Positions 48,367-57,539 of a stretch of 64,000 nucleotides of DNA are shown in pieces. A program made the position numbers and the translations under genes. Location: contig NZ_JALMUV010000016.1 in the NCBI RefSeq assembly GCF_023155275.1, positions 1 through 64,000 on the forward strand. Reading direction: 5' to 3'. The notes under the pieces were generated by a model. It searched no databases. It saw only the letters and a list, made by a program, of their open reading frames with translations, and was not told where the DNA came from. Position 1 is the first letter of the stretch. Every line of letters begins with the position of its first letter. The stretch is from Streptomyces rhizoryzae (GTDB taxonomy: Bacteria > Actinomycetota > Actinomycetes > Streptomycetales > Streptomycetaceae).

Positions 48367-49560
48367 TCACCCCACCGCCACCGCCAGCGCCAGCGTCGCC
48401 GTCAGCGTCGCCCCCACCGCCAGCACGAACCCCGTCCCCATGAAGCGCCGCAGCGGGATGACCGTGCCCTGGCCGCGGCACCGTTCGAACCACAGCAGCG
48501 TCGCCAGCGACGCCCACGGCGTGACCAGCGGGCCGACGTTGGTGCCGATGAGCAGCGCCAGCAGCTGGTGGTGGTTGCCGACCGGCACCGCCGCCTCGCC
48601 CGCCAGATAGACCGGCAGGTTGTTGAGGACGTTGGACAGGCCCGCGCCCACGCCCGCCGAGCGGAGCATGCCGCCGAGGCCGCCGCCCGGCCCCATCGCC
48701 GTCGTCAGCAGTGCGTGCAGCCCGTGCGCGTCCACCGTCTCGACCACCAGGAACATCCCCGGCACCAGCACCAGCAGCCGCCACGGCACCAGCGACAGCC
48801 GCAGCTCGGCGGGGCGCCGCACCGCGAAGGCGGCCACCACGATCAGCATCGTGGTCAGGGACGCCGACCACAGCGGCACGTCCGCCAGCAGGATCGCCAG
48901 CAGGAAGCCGGTACAGGCCAGCGCGCACACCCGGAACAGCACCGGATCGGCCGGCGCCCGCCGCTCCGGCGGTACGTAGGTAGCGGAACCCCGCCGTCCG
49001 CTCCGCCAGTAGAAGCCCCACAGGCACACCATCGTCACCGCGATCGCGGCCAGCTGGGGCAGGCCCATCGTGGCGGCCATCGCGACGGGGGAGAGCCCGA
49101 CGCGGTTGGACGCCAGCAGGTTCGTGAGGTTCGACACCGGCAGCAGCAGGCTCGCGGTGTTGGCCAGCCAGACCGTCGTCATGGCCAGCGGCACCGGCGC
49201 GATGCCCACCCGCCCGGCCAGCGCCAGCATCACCGGCGTCAGCAGCACCGCGGTGGTGTCCAGATTCAGCGTGATGGTGGTCACCGACGCGAAGGCCACG
49301 CACAGCCCGAACAGCCGCGGGTAGCTGCCCTTGCCGGTCCGCGCCACCCAGGACGCCACCGCGTCGAACACCTCCGCCTGGCCGGTCAGCTCGGCCATCA
49401 CGATGACCGTCGCCAGGAAGACCAGCAGCGGCCCGATCCGCGCCATCGCGTCCCCGGCGGGCGCGGTCGGCAGCAGACCCGTGGCCACGCACAGCAGGCC
49501 GCAGGTGAGCAGCCCGGCGGCGAGCCAGTCCAGAGGATGCAGACGTTTGAGGAAGCGCAC
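48367..49560 (-). CDS. ArsB/NhaD-type (ion transporter superfamily) permease
   Basis: A 397-residue permease with about 10-11 membrane helices and the two hairpin repeats of the IT superfamily. TITLNLDTTAVLLTPV and SNLTNLLASNRVGLSP lie in the first half, and NVLNNLPVYLAGEA and TNVGPLVTPWASLATLLW in the second. It may export arsenite or move Na+/H+ or dicarboxylates; no ars genes adjoin it. The GTG at 49560 (VRFLKRLHPLDW) is preferred to the upstream ATG at 49632 because the extra residues are Pro/Arg-rich and overlap the TIR gene's promoter region. It is divergent from the TIR gene. Confidence 0.87.
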   Translation of the reverse strand: MRFLKRLHPLDWLAAGLLTCGLLCVATGLLPTAPAGDAMARIGPLLVFLATVIVMAELTGQAEVFDAVASWVARTGKGSYPRLFGLCVAFASVTTITLNLDTTAVLLTPVMLALAGRVGIAPVPLAMTTVWLANTASLLLPVSNLTNLLASNRVGLSPVAMAATMGLPQLAAIAVTMVCLWGFYWRSGRRGSATYVPPERRAPADPVLFRVCALACTGFLLAILLADVPLWSASLTTMLIVVAAFAVRRPAELRLSLVPWRLLVLVPGMFLVVETVDAHGLHALLTTAMGPGGGLGGMLRSAGVGAGLSNVLNNLPVYLAGEAAVPVGNHHQLLALLIGTNVGPLVTPWASLATLLWFERCRGQGTVIPLRRFMGTGFVLAVGATLTATLALAVAVG

Positions 49561-49672
49561 GCCGCACAGCGTCGCACACCCGGCCGGGCGGCGCGGGGGA
49601 GAGGGGGAGAGCGGACGGACCGAGGTCGGCAACCACCTGACCGGCCCCCCGGCGGCCTCCTACGATGGGGGC

Positions 49673-52600
49673 ATGGTGACTGATGGGGAACTGCTCGGAC
49701 GGACACGCGACTTGGACTTCTTCATCAGCTACTCGCCCGCCGACGAACAATGGGCCTCCTGGATCGCCTGGACGCTGGAGGAAGCCGGGTACCGCACCGT
49801 CATCCAGGCGTGGGACTTCGTCGCCGGCACCAACTTCATCGACTTCATGGACCGCGGCGTGAGCGAATCCGTCGCCGTCATCGCCGTCCTCTCCAGCCAC
49901 TACGGCCGCTCCACCTACGGCCGCATGGAATGGCAGGCCGCGCTCCGCGCCGAACCGGAGGAGCCCGAGCGCAAGCTCCTCACCGTCCGCGTCGAGGACA
50001 TCCCGATCGAGGGCCTGCTCGCCACCATCACCTACGTCGACCTGGTCGGCGTGGCCGATGCCGAGGTCGCCCGCGGGATGCTGCTCACCCGCGTCGGCCA
50101 GGCCGTCGAGGGCCACGCCCGCCCCGGCCGCCGGCCCGGCTACCCCGGCTCGGCGACCGCCGGCGACCCCTTCGACCTGCCCGGGCCCGCCGCCGACGGC
50201 CCGCAGCGCCCGCTCGGCCGCACCGGCTGGTCCGGCCGCCGCCGCCCGGCCCGCGCGCCCCGGTACCCGCAGGCCCCCGGCGCCGCCCGCGACCAGGGCG
50301 CCCTGACCGTGCTGCACCTCGCCGGCCCGGACTTCGGCCGCGGCCGCGAACCGGACGCGCTGCGCCGCGAGATCCGCGGCGACCTCGTCGAGCTGAAGGA
50401 CGCCGGCGCCCCCGCCCCCGACCTCCTCGTCGTCACCGGCGACCTCACCGCCTCCGGCAGCCCCCGCGAATGCGACCAGGCCCTCAGCTTCCTCACCGGG
50501 CTGCGCTCCCAGCTCGACCTGCCGCCGCAGCGCGTCATCGTCGTCCCCGGCAACCAGGACGTCAGCCAGGCCGCCTGCCGCGGCTACTTCCACACCTGCG
50601 AGGCCGACGAGATCCCGCCGCAGCCCCCGTACTGGCCCAAGTGGCGCCACTACACCCGCCTCTTCCGCGGCCTCTACGAGGGCCTGGACACCGTCTTCGA
50701 CAGCGACCAGCCCTGGACCCTCTTCCCGGTGCCCGAGCTCCACACCGTCGTCGCCGGCTTCAACTCCTCCATCGCCGCCAGCCACCGCCCCGACGACCAG
50801 TACGGCTTCCTCGGCCGCGACCAGGCCGCCTGGTTCGCCGAGGCGCTGCGCGGCTACGAGGAGGAGGGCTGGCTGCGCATCGGCGCGCTCCGCCACCCGC
50901 TCACCGGCCGCCGCCGCCCCCAGGACACCCCCGGCGGCCCCGGAACCCTCCGCGACGTCGACACCTTCGCCCGGCTCGCCGCGCCCCGCCTCCACCTGGT
51001 CCTGCACGGCCCCAGCGGCGGCCCCCGCACCACCGGCGGCGAACCCTCCCACGACCACCTCCCGCTCCAGAACGGCACCCTGCCGCTGTACGGCTCGGCC
51101 GCCCCCGCCGGCTTCGCGCTGCTGCGCGTCACCGCGGACGGCGTCACCCGCTGGACCGGCGACGGCGGCACCGCACCGGCCGTCTTCCCCGTCACCTGGC
51201 ACCGCGCCGGCCGGATCTTCACCCGGTCCGGCGAGCCCGCGGCCCCGCCCGCCGCCGTCCCGCCCGCCGACAACCGCGCCGTCGACGAGCCCGCCGACTC
51301 CCTCGCCGAACGCGTCAAGGAGGTCTGCCGCGCCCGCCAGGAAGGCGTCCGGCTGCGCGACGTCCCCCGCACCTCCCCCGACGACCTCGCCCAGATCATG
51401 GTCACCTGGCGCGACGAGGGCGTCGTCCGCCAGCAGCGCATCGCCGTCCACCCCGGCACCCCCACCGACGCCGAACTGGACCGCTTCCTGGCCCAGGCCC
51501 ACGCCACCGACACCGGCACGGAGGCCGAACTGGTCCACGACGGCCCGCCGCCCGAGCAGTCCCTGCGCGCCCGCGCCGGGCGCCGCGGCGTCCGCGTCCG
51601 CAGCTTCCTGGAATTCCAGGGCCTGCTCGACCTGCGCGGCTACGTCGCCGCCCAGACCGCCCGGCTGGGCAACGACGACCGCTACGCCCCCGACCTCTAC
51701 CTCCCCCAGCGCTACCGCGACGCCGAACGCCCCGACGCCGAGGAGCGCGGCCATCTCGTCGAGGCCATGCTCCAGCTCCTGGAGACCGACCACGGCCGCT
51801 TCATGCTGCTCCTCGGCGACTTCGGCCACGGCAAGACCTTCGCCCTGCGCGAGCTGGCCCGCCGCATCCCCGAACGCCTCCCGCACCTGACGCCGCTGCT
51901 CATCCCGCTGCACACCCTCGACCGCGCCCACAGCCTCGAAGGGCTGGTCGCCGCCCACCTCGCCGGCCACGACGTCGACACCATCGACCTGCGCGCCCTG
52001 CGCTACATGCTCGGCCAGGGCCGCGTCGTCCTCCTCTTCGACGGCTTCGACGAACTGGTCAACCGCGTCAGCTACGACCGCGCCGCCGACCACCTCCAGG
52101 TCCTCCTCAACGCCGCCGTCGACAACGCCAAGATCGTGGTCAGCAGCCGCACCCAGCACTTCAAGTCGCAGGACCAGATCCTCACCGCGCTCGGCGAACG
52201 CGTCGGCCTGCTCCCGCAGCGCCGCATCCTCGCCGTCGAGGGCTTCGTCCCCGAACAGATCCGCGCCTACCTCGTCAACCGCTACGGCGACGAGCGGACC
52301 GCCGACCGCCGCTTCGAACTCCTCGGCAACATCCCCGACCTGCTCGCCCTGTGCGCCAACCCCCGGCTGCTCAGCTTCGTCGCCGACCTCGACCCCGACC
52401 AGCTGCGCGCCGTCGCCGGCGCCGGGCGCGCCCTGAGCCCCGCCCGGCTCTACGAGGACGTCTTCACCGCCTGGCTCGCCCACGAGGAACGCCGCGGCCA
52501 GGGCGGCCCCGGCGCCGCCCCCGGCCTCACCCTCGACCACCTCTGGGCCGCCGTCACCGCGCTCGCCCGTCGCCTGTGGGAGACCGGCCGCAGCGGTCTG

Positions 52601-55486
52601 CACCTGGAAGAGCTGACCGACACCGTCGCCACCGCACTGGCCGGACTCGCCGGCACCACCCTCACCACCCAGGAGAGCGCCCAGGCGGTCGGCGCCGGAA
52701 GCCTGCTGATCCGCACCGACGACGGCCTGTTCCAGTTCATCCACGGCTCCGTCGTCGAATGGCTGGTCGCGCGGGAGGCCGCCGCCCGCCTCGCCGGCGG
52801 CGACAGCACCCTGCTCGCCGCCCGCCCGCTGAGCGCCCTCGCCGTCGAGTTCTTCTGCGACCTCGCCGACCACGACCTGAGCACCGCCTGGGTCCGCACC
52901 GTCCTCCACGCCTCCGGGCCCGGCGTCAGCGACGCAGCCCGCGCCAACGCCGTCCGCGTCATCGACCGGCTCCGCGTTCCGGCCGGCGCCGACCTGCGCG
53001 GCGCCCGCCTCTCCGGCGAGGACCTCTCCGGCCGTGACTTCTCCGGCGTCGACCTCACCGGCGCCGACCTCACCGACACCCGTCTGATCGGCGCCAACCT
53101 CTCCGGCGCGGTGCTGCGCGACACCCGCCTCAACGGCGCCCGCCTGGACCACGCCGACCTCTCCGGCGCCGACGTCACCGGCGCCGACCTGCGCGGCGCC
53201 CGCCTGACCCGCACCGACCTGCGCGGCGCCCGCCTGACCCGCAGCCGCTGGCACCGCGCCGCGCTCATCGACCCGCTGACCGACCCGGAGGTGCGCGCCG
53301 CCCCCGAACTCCGCACCGCCGCCCTGGCCCCCGGCATGCCCGTCGAGGTCGGCTTCCGCCCCGCCGCCGTCGGCGTCCCCTACGGCTTCGACATGCGCAC
53401 CAGCCGGCTGCCCGAACCCCTCTCGTACAGCCCCGAGGGCGAACTCCTCGCCGTGGGCAGCGAGGACGGCGGCGTGCTGGTCTGCGCCGCCGACACCGGC
53501 CGCGCGATGCGCACCCTGCACGGCCACGAAGGGCGCGTCTACGCGGTGAAGTTCCGCTCCCGGGTCCTGGCCACCGGCGGCGCCGACGGCACCGTGCGCC
53601 TGTGGGACCCGGTGTCCGGGCGCCAGCTGCACCGCCTGGACGTCCACCCCGGCGGCGTCTGGCCGGTCTCCCTCGACGACGCCGGGACCCTGGTCGCCAC
53701 CGGCGACGCCGACGGCCTGGTCACCCTCTGGGACGCCGCCACCGGCGAACCGCTGCACCGCCTCCCCGGCCACACCGCCCCCGTCTACACCGCGGTGTTC
53801 AGCGCCGACGGCCACACCCTCGTCACCGGCGACGCCGCCGCCGGCCTCCGTGTCTGGGACACCCGCACGGGCGAGTGCACCGGCCGCCTCGACGGCCACG
53901 AGGGCGCCGTGTACCGCGCGCGGTTCAGCCCCGACGGCACCCTCCTGGCCACCGGCGACCAGGGCGCCGGCGACCACGGCACGGTCCGCGTCTGGGACCT
54001 CGCCGAGCGCCGCCTGCTGCACGCCTTCACCGGCCACACCGGCCGCGTCTACACCCTCGACTTCCACCCCGACGGCACCCTCCTCGTCAGCGGCGACACC
54101 GACGGCCAGGTGCGGCTGTGGGACCCGGTCGTCGGCGCCCCCGCCGGTGCCCTGGAGCGGTGCACCGGCGCCGTCTACCAAGTCATGTTCGGCAACGGCG
54201 GCCGGCTGCTGGCCGCCTGCGACAGCGACGGCACCGTCCGCCTGTGGCGGGTCGCCCTGACCGGCGGCCACCGCGCCATCAGCCTGCTGCGCCAGCAGCC
54301 CACCGAGCACCGCGGCTCCGCCTGGGCCTGCCGCTTCCGCCCGCAGGACAGCCAGCTCGTCACCGTCGGCAACGACGGCGGCGCCCAGATCTGGAACGCC
54401 GACACCGGCCAGGGCCAGCGCATCCTGCGCGGCCACGGCCGCCGGGTCAACACGGTGGCCTTCAGCGCCGACGGCGCCCGCCTCGCCACCAGCGGCAACG
54501 ACGGGATCGTCCGGCTCTGGGACGCCCGCACCGGCCGCCGCACCGCCGAACTCACCGGCCGCGGCGACCGGTTGATCTCCGCGGTCTTCAGCCCCGCCGG
54601 CCCCCTCCTCGGCACCGCCAGCAACGACGGCGACGTCTACCTCTGGAACGCCGCCACCGGCGAGTACCTCCGCGAGATCGACGTCGAGACCGACCACACC
54701 TGGGCCGAGGCGTTCAGCGCCGACGGCACGCTGCTCGCCACCGCCAACGACGACGACTCCGTCCGCCTGTGGTGGCGCGCCACCGGCGCGCACGTCGCCA
54801 CCCTCTCCGAGCACCGGGGCCGGGTGCGGTCCATCGCCTTCCGCGGCGACGGCACCGCGCTGGCCACCGGCTGCGACGACGGCCGGGTCCGCCTGTGGCA
54901 CCAGGAGAGCGGCGACCTGGCGGCCGAACTCGACGGCCACAGCGACCGCGTCTACGCCGTCGCCTTCGGGGCCGGCGGCGACTGGCTGGCCAGCGCGTCC
55001 TGGGACGGCACCGCCATCGTCTGGCGCGACGGCACCCCCCGCCATGTCCTGACCGGCCACCAGGGGCGGCTCTGGGCGGCCGTCGCCCACCCCCGGCTGC
55101 CCCTGCTCGCCACGGCCGGCGACGACCGCGTCATCTGCCTGTGGGACACCCGCACCGGCACCCGCACCGCCCGCCTCACCGGCCACACCGGCCGCATCTT
55201 CTCCCTCGCCTTCAGCCCCGACGGCACCCGCCTGGCCAGCGGCGGCGAGGACGGCACGGTCCGCCTGTGGAACGTCCCCGCACCGGCCGGCCCGCCCACC
55301 GCGCACGCCACCCTCATCGGCGTCCCCGGCGGCTGGGCGGCCCTGACCCCCGAGGGCGGTTACAAGTACGAGGGTGAGGTGACCGGTGAGTTCTGGCACG
55401 TCGTCGGCATGGCCCGCTTCACCCCCGGGGAACTCGACGACTACCTCCCGGGCGTCCACCGCCTCCCCCTCGACGCGGACCTGTGA
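49673..55486 (+). CDS. TIR / degenerate calcineurin-like / NACHT / pentapeptide / WD40 giant STAND protein
   Basis: A 1,937-residue protein. TIR: LDFFISYSPADEQWASWIAW, with a possible NADase Glu86 in YGRMEW (residues 14-143). A calcineurin-like phosphoesterase fold at 211-505 has lost key ligands: the DxH site reads AGPDFG, GNHD reads GNQD, and GHxH reads GPSG. NACHT NTPase: Walker A GDFGHGKT (715-722), Walker B LLFDGFDEL (Asp790). Pentapeptide repeats lie at 1105-1193, then about 15 WD40 blades to the C-terminus. WD40 and pentapeptides should sense and NACHT oligomerise, with TIR as effector. TACGAT ends 7 bases before the ATG, so it may be leaderless. Confidence 0.93.
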   Translation: MVTDGELLGRTRDLDFFISYSPADEQWASWIAWTLEEAGYRTVIQAWDFVAGTNFIDFMDRGVSESVAVIAVLSSHYGRSTYGRMEWQAALRAEPEEPERKLLTVRVEDIPIEGLLATITYVDLVGVADAEVARGMLLTRVGQAVEGHARPGRRPGYPGSATAGDPFDLPGPAADGPQRPLGRTGWSGRRRPARAPRYPQAPGAARDQGALTVLHLAGPDFGRGREPDALRREIRGDLVELKDAGAPAPDLLVVTGDLTASGSPRECDQALSFLTGLRSQLDLPPQRVIVVPGNQDVSQAACRGYFHTCEADEIPPQPPYWPKWRHYTRLFRGLYEGLDTVFDSDQPWTLFPVPELHTVVAGFNSSIAASHRPDDQYGFLGRDQAAWFAEALRGYEEEGWLRIGALRHPLTGRRRPQDTPGGPGTLRDVDTFARLAAPRLHLVLHGPSGGPRTTGGEPSHDHLPLQNGTLPLYGSAAPAGFALLRVTADGVTRWTGDGGTAPAVFPVTWHRAGRIFTRSGEPAAPPAAVPPADNRAVDEPADSLAERVKEVCRARQEGVRLRDVPRTSPDDLAQIMVTWRDEGVVRQQRIAVHPGTPTDAELDRFLAQAHATDTGTEAELVHDGPPPEQSLRARAGRRGVRVRSFLEFQGLLDLRGYVAAQTARLGNDDRYAPDLYLPQRYRDAERPDAEERGHLVEAMLQLLETDHGRFMLLLGDFGHGKTFALRELARRIPERLPHLTPLLIPLHTLDRAHSLEGLVAAHLAGHDVDTIDLRALRYMLGQGRVVLLFDGFDELVNRVSYDRAADHLQVLLNAAVDNAKIVVSSRTQHFKSQDQILTALGERVGLLPQRRILAVEGFVPEQIRAYLVNRYGDERTADRRFELLGNIPDLLALCANPRLLSFVADLDPDQLRAVAGAGRALSPARLYEDVFTAWLAHEERRGQGGPGAAPGLTLDHLWAAVTALARRLWETGRSGLHLEELTDTVATALAGLAGTTLTTQESAQAVGAGSLLIRTDDGLFQFIHGSVVEWLVAREAAARLAGGDSTLLAARPLSALAVEFFCDLADHDLSTAWVRTVLHASGPGVSDAARANAVRVIDRLRVPAGADLRGARLSGEDLSGRDFSGVDLTGADLTDTRLIGANLSGAVLRDTRLNGARLDHADLSGADVTGADLRGARLTRTDLRGARLTRSRWHRAALIDPLTDPEVRAAPELRTAALAPGMPVEVGFRPAAVGVPYGFDMRTSRLPEPLSYSPEGELLAVGSEDGGVLVCAADTGRAMRTLHGHEGRVYAVKFRSRVLATGGADGTVRLWDPVSGRQLHRLDVHPGGVWPVSLDDAGTLVATGDADGLVTLWDAATGEPLHRLPGHTAPVYTAVFSADGHTLVTGDAAAGLRVWDTRTGECTGRLDGHEGAVYRARFSPDGTLLATGDQGAGDHGTVRVWDLAERRLLHAFTGHTGRVYTLDFHPDGTLLVSGDTDGQVRLWDPVVGAPAGALERCTGAVYQVMFGNGGRLLAACDSDGTVRLWRVALTGGHRAISLLRQQPTEHRGSAWACRFRPQDSQLVTVGNDGGAQIWNADTGQGQRILRGHGRRVNTVAFSADGARLATSGNDGIVRLWDARTGRRTAELTGRGDRLISAVFSPAGPLLGTASNDGDVYLWNAATGEYLREIDVETDHTWAEAFSADGTLLATANDDDSVRLWWRATGAHVATLSEHRGRVRSIAFRGDGTALATGCDDGRVRLWHQESGDLAAELDGHSDRVYAVAFGAGGDWLASASWDGTAIVWRDGTPRHVLTGHQGRLWAAVAHPRLPLLATAGDDRVICLWDTRTGTRTARLTGHTGRIFSLAFSPDGTRLASGGEDGTVRLWNVPAPAGPPTAHATLIGVPGGWAALTPEGGYKYEGEVTGEFWHVVGMARFTPGELDDYLPGVHRLPLDADL

Positions 55487-55576
55487 TCCCGGCGGCCGCC
55501 GCGCGGGCGGGCGAGGGCCGGGCACGCCCCGCACACGACGCCGATATCCCCCGGAAGATTGGATGGCGGAACAACC

Positions 55577-56356
55577 GTGACAGCAGTGACAGGCCCGTGG
55601 ATCCGCCGTTTCCATACCGCGCCCCGGGCCGCGGTGCGGCTGGTGTGCTTCCCGCACGCCGGAGGATCCGCCTCCGCCTACCTCAGCCTCTCCCGTGAAC
55701 TGGCGCCGGAGCGAGAGGTCCTGGCGATCCAGTACCCGGGACGGCAGGACCGCCGTACGGAGCCCTGCATCGAGGACCTCGTCGACCTCGCAGCCGCGAT
55801 CACCCCTGAGCTGAAGCCGTGGGCCGACGCGCCGATGGCTCTCTTCGGCCACAGCATGGGGGCGACCGTGGCCTTCGAAGTCGCCCGGCGGCTCACCGCC
55901 GGGGGACATGCGCCGGTCGCCCTCTTCGCGTCAGCGCGGCGGGCGCCGTCCCGGTCCCGCGACGAATCCACGCATCTGCACGACGAGCGGCTCCTGGCGG
56001 AGGTGAGGCAGCTCGACAGCACCACCGCGGAGGTCTTGGCCGACGAGGACCTGCGCGCCATGGTGCTCCCCGCCCTCCGCGCCGACTACAAGGCCGCCGA
56101 GACCTACCGGTACGTCCCGGGGGCCCCGCTCACCTGCCCCCTCATCGCTCTCACCGGCACCGACGACACGAGAGTCTCCCGGGAGGAAGCGGAGTCCTGG
56201 GCGGAGCACACCACGGCGGACTTCGCTCTCCACGCCTTTCCGGGCGGCCACTTCTTCTTCCGCGAACACCTCGCGGACGTGGTGGCGTTGATCAATGGAC
56301 GGCTCGCCGCTTCGCCTGCGGCAGCCGAGCCGGGACGCTCCTGCTGGAGCCGTTGA
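55577..56356 (+). CDS. Type II thioesterase (GrsT/RifR-like)
   Basis: A 259-residue alpha/beta-hydrolase of the stand-alone thioesterase family that clears mis-primed carrier proteins of PKS and NRPS systems. LVCFPHAGGSASAYLSLSRE opens the fold, GHSMGATVAFEVAR holds the catalytic Ser, TGTDDTRVS the Asp, and FPGGHFFFREH the His. No NRPS or PKS lies in the window; the only carrier is the ACP at 20207. GTG at 55577 is taken as the start; TTG at 55559 is an alternative without a better ribosome site. Confidence 0.88.
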   Translation: MTAVTGPWIRRFHTAPRAAVRLVCFPHAGGSASAYLSLSRELAPEREVLAIQYPGRQDRRTEPCIEDLVDLAAAITPELKPWADAPMALFGHSMGATVAFEVARRLTAGGHAPVALFASARRAPSRSRDESTHLHDERLLAEVRQLDSTTAEVLADEDLRAMVLPALRADYKAAETYRYVPGAPLTCPLIALTGTDDTRVSREEAESWAEHTTADFALHAFPGGHFFFREHLADVVALINGRLAASPAAAEPGRSCWSR

Positions 56357-56424
56357 GCGCCCGTGCGGCTACCCGCGCGGGTGGCGGGCGTGGTGCGCCA
56401 CCGGCGCGGTGTCGGTCCGCGGGC

Positions 56425-56871
56425 TCAGGTGAGGGCGGCGGCCAGGAAGGCGAAGGCGGCGATGAGGACGGCGACGCGGACGTAGTGGAAGCGGTCCCAG
56501 CGGTTCATCTGCTGCTGCCAGTCGGCGGGCCGGTTCTCGGGTGTCCAGGTCTTGCCCCGGTTGTTGATCGGGACGAGCAGCAGGACCGACAGGAGCACGC
56601 TGAGGAGCAGCAGCGCGGCGGCGGTGAGGACGAGGCCGGTGCCGCGCTGGTGCCATCCGGCGACGGCCCGGACGCCGACGAGGACGAGCGAGGAGAGATA
56701 CCAGACCGGCATCACGGCGCCGAGCATCCGGCCGCCGTGGGCGCGGCCGAGTTGGCCGCTGTCGCCGGGGAGTGCGTCGAGGATCCGGTTGATGACGAAG
56801 GCGACGGAGAACTCCACCCCCACCATCACGCCGACGCTCACGATGGTGACGACCTGGAGTGCGTTGAGCAT
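56425..56871 (-). CDS. DUF1772 (anthrone oxygenase-like) membrane protein
   Basis: A 148-residue protein with four hydrophobic segments. GVEFSVAFVINRILDALP near residues 18-35 and VPINNRGKTWTPENRPADWQQQMNRWDRFHYVRV near 100-133 match the DUF1772 family. Some members oxidise anthrones, but most are uncharacterised. It is divergent from a TetR gene with a duplicated TCTAGCG operator between, so it is likely the repressed target. Confidence 0.88.
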   Translation of the reverse strand: MLNALQVVTIVSVGVMVGVEFSVAFVINRILDALPGDSGQLGRAHGGRMLGAVMPVWYLSSLVLVGVRAVAGWHQRGTGLVLTAAALLLLSVLLSVLLLVPINNRGKTWTPENRPADWQQQMNRWDRFHYVRVAVLIAAFAFLAAALT

Positions 56872-56886
56872 GAGGACCCCCTGGGA

Positions 56887-56951
56887 TCTAGCGCTGCTAG
56901 CTGATGAGCCAACGCTAGACCTGCTCCCGCTCGGATGTCTAGCGATGCTAG
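56887..56951. promoter_or_regulatory. Duplicated TCTAGCG(C/A)TGCTAG operators between DUF1772 and TetR genes
   Basis: TCTAGCGCTGCTAG at 56887-56900 and TCTAGCGATGCTAG at 56938-56951 are two near-identical imperfect palindromes with starts 51 bases apart. Each is close to one of the two divergent start codons. A further GCTAGAC half-site lies between them. Confidence 0.75.
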
Positions 56952-56960
56952 GGTCGAGCC

Positions 56961-57539
56961 ATGTCGGTAAAGGAACGCAAGGAGCGCGAACGGGCGGACC
57001 GCGAACGCCTCATCGTGGCGACGGCCCGCGAACTCGCCGAGCAGCAGGGCTGGGACGCGGTCACCACCCGCCGGCTCGCCGAGCGCATCGAATACAGCCA
57101 GCCCGTCCTCTACAGCCACTTCCGCGGCAAGCGCGAGATCATCGGCGCCGTCGCCCTCGAAGGCGCCGCCGAGTTGGCCGATGCGGTGCGGGCCGCGGCG
57201 TCCGCCGCGGACGGCCCGCGCGCCCGGGTCGCCGCCCTCGCCCGCGCCTACCTCGACTTCGCCGCCCGCAACCCGGCGGTCTACGACGCCATGTTCCAGC
57301 TCGACGGCGGCCTGGCGTTCGCGGAGGAGGACACCCCCGAGCCGCTCAAGGACGGCTTCGCCGCCCTGCTGGAAAGCCTGGGCGAGGTCGCCGGCGACGG
57401 CGTCCACCCGGGGCTGTTCACCGAGGTCTTCTGGGCGGCCCTGCACGGGCTGGCGACCCTGACCCGGGCGGGACGGCTGCCGCCCGGCGACACCGAGCGG
57501 AGAGTGGAACTGCTGGTGGACCGGCTCGCCGTGCTCTGA
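56961..57539 (+). CDS. TetR-family transcriptional regulator
   Basis: A 192-residue regulator. The HTH reads RLIVATARELAEQQGWDAVT, TRRLAERIEYSQPVLYSHFRGKREII (residues about 15-60). The TetR_C_33-like ligand domain follows (VYDAMFQLDGGLAFAEEDTP, FTEVFWAALHGLATLTRAGR). It is likely to bind the two TCTAGCG operators and repress itself and the divergent DUF1772 gene. Confidence 0.92.
   Translation: MSVKERKERERADRERLIVATARELAEQQGWDAVTTRRLAERIEYSQPVLYSHFRGKREIIGAVALEGAAELADAVRAAASAADGPRARVAALARAYLDFAARNPAVYDAMFQLDGGLAFAEEDTPEPLKDGFAALLESLGEVAGDGVHPGLFTEVFWAALHGLATLTRAGRLPPGDTERRVELLVDRLAVL

Noticed and set aside
49750-53037. A 1,095-codon plus-strand frame inside the TIR gene
   Set aside because: Arg/Pro-rich out-of-frame shadow of the same gene; no domain and no start signal.
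48230-55909. A 2,559-codon open frame on the minus strand antisense to the TIR-NACHT-WD40 gene
   Set aside because: It is a mirror of GC-rich codons. It is dominated by Gly, Ala, Val, Glu and Asp with no domain, it would cover three well-supported genes, and it lacks a ribosome site. The plus-strand protein has clear TIR, NACHT and WD40 motifs.
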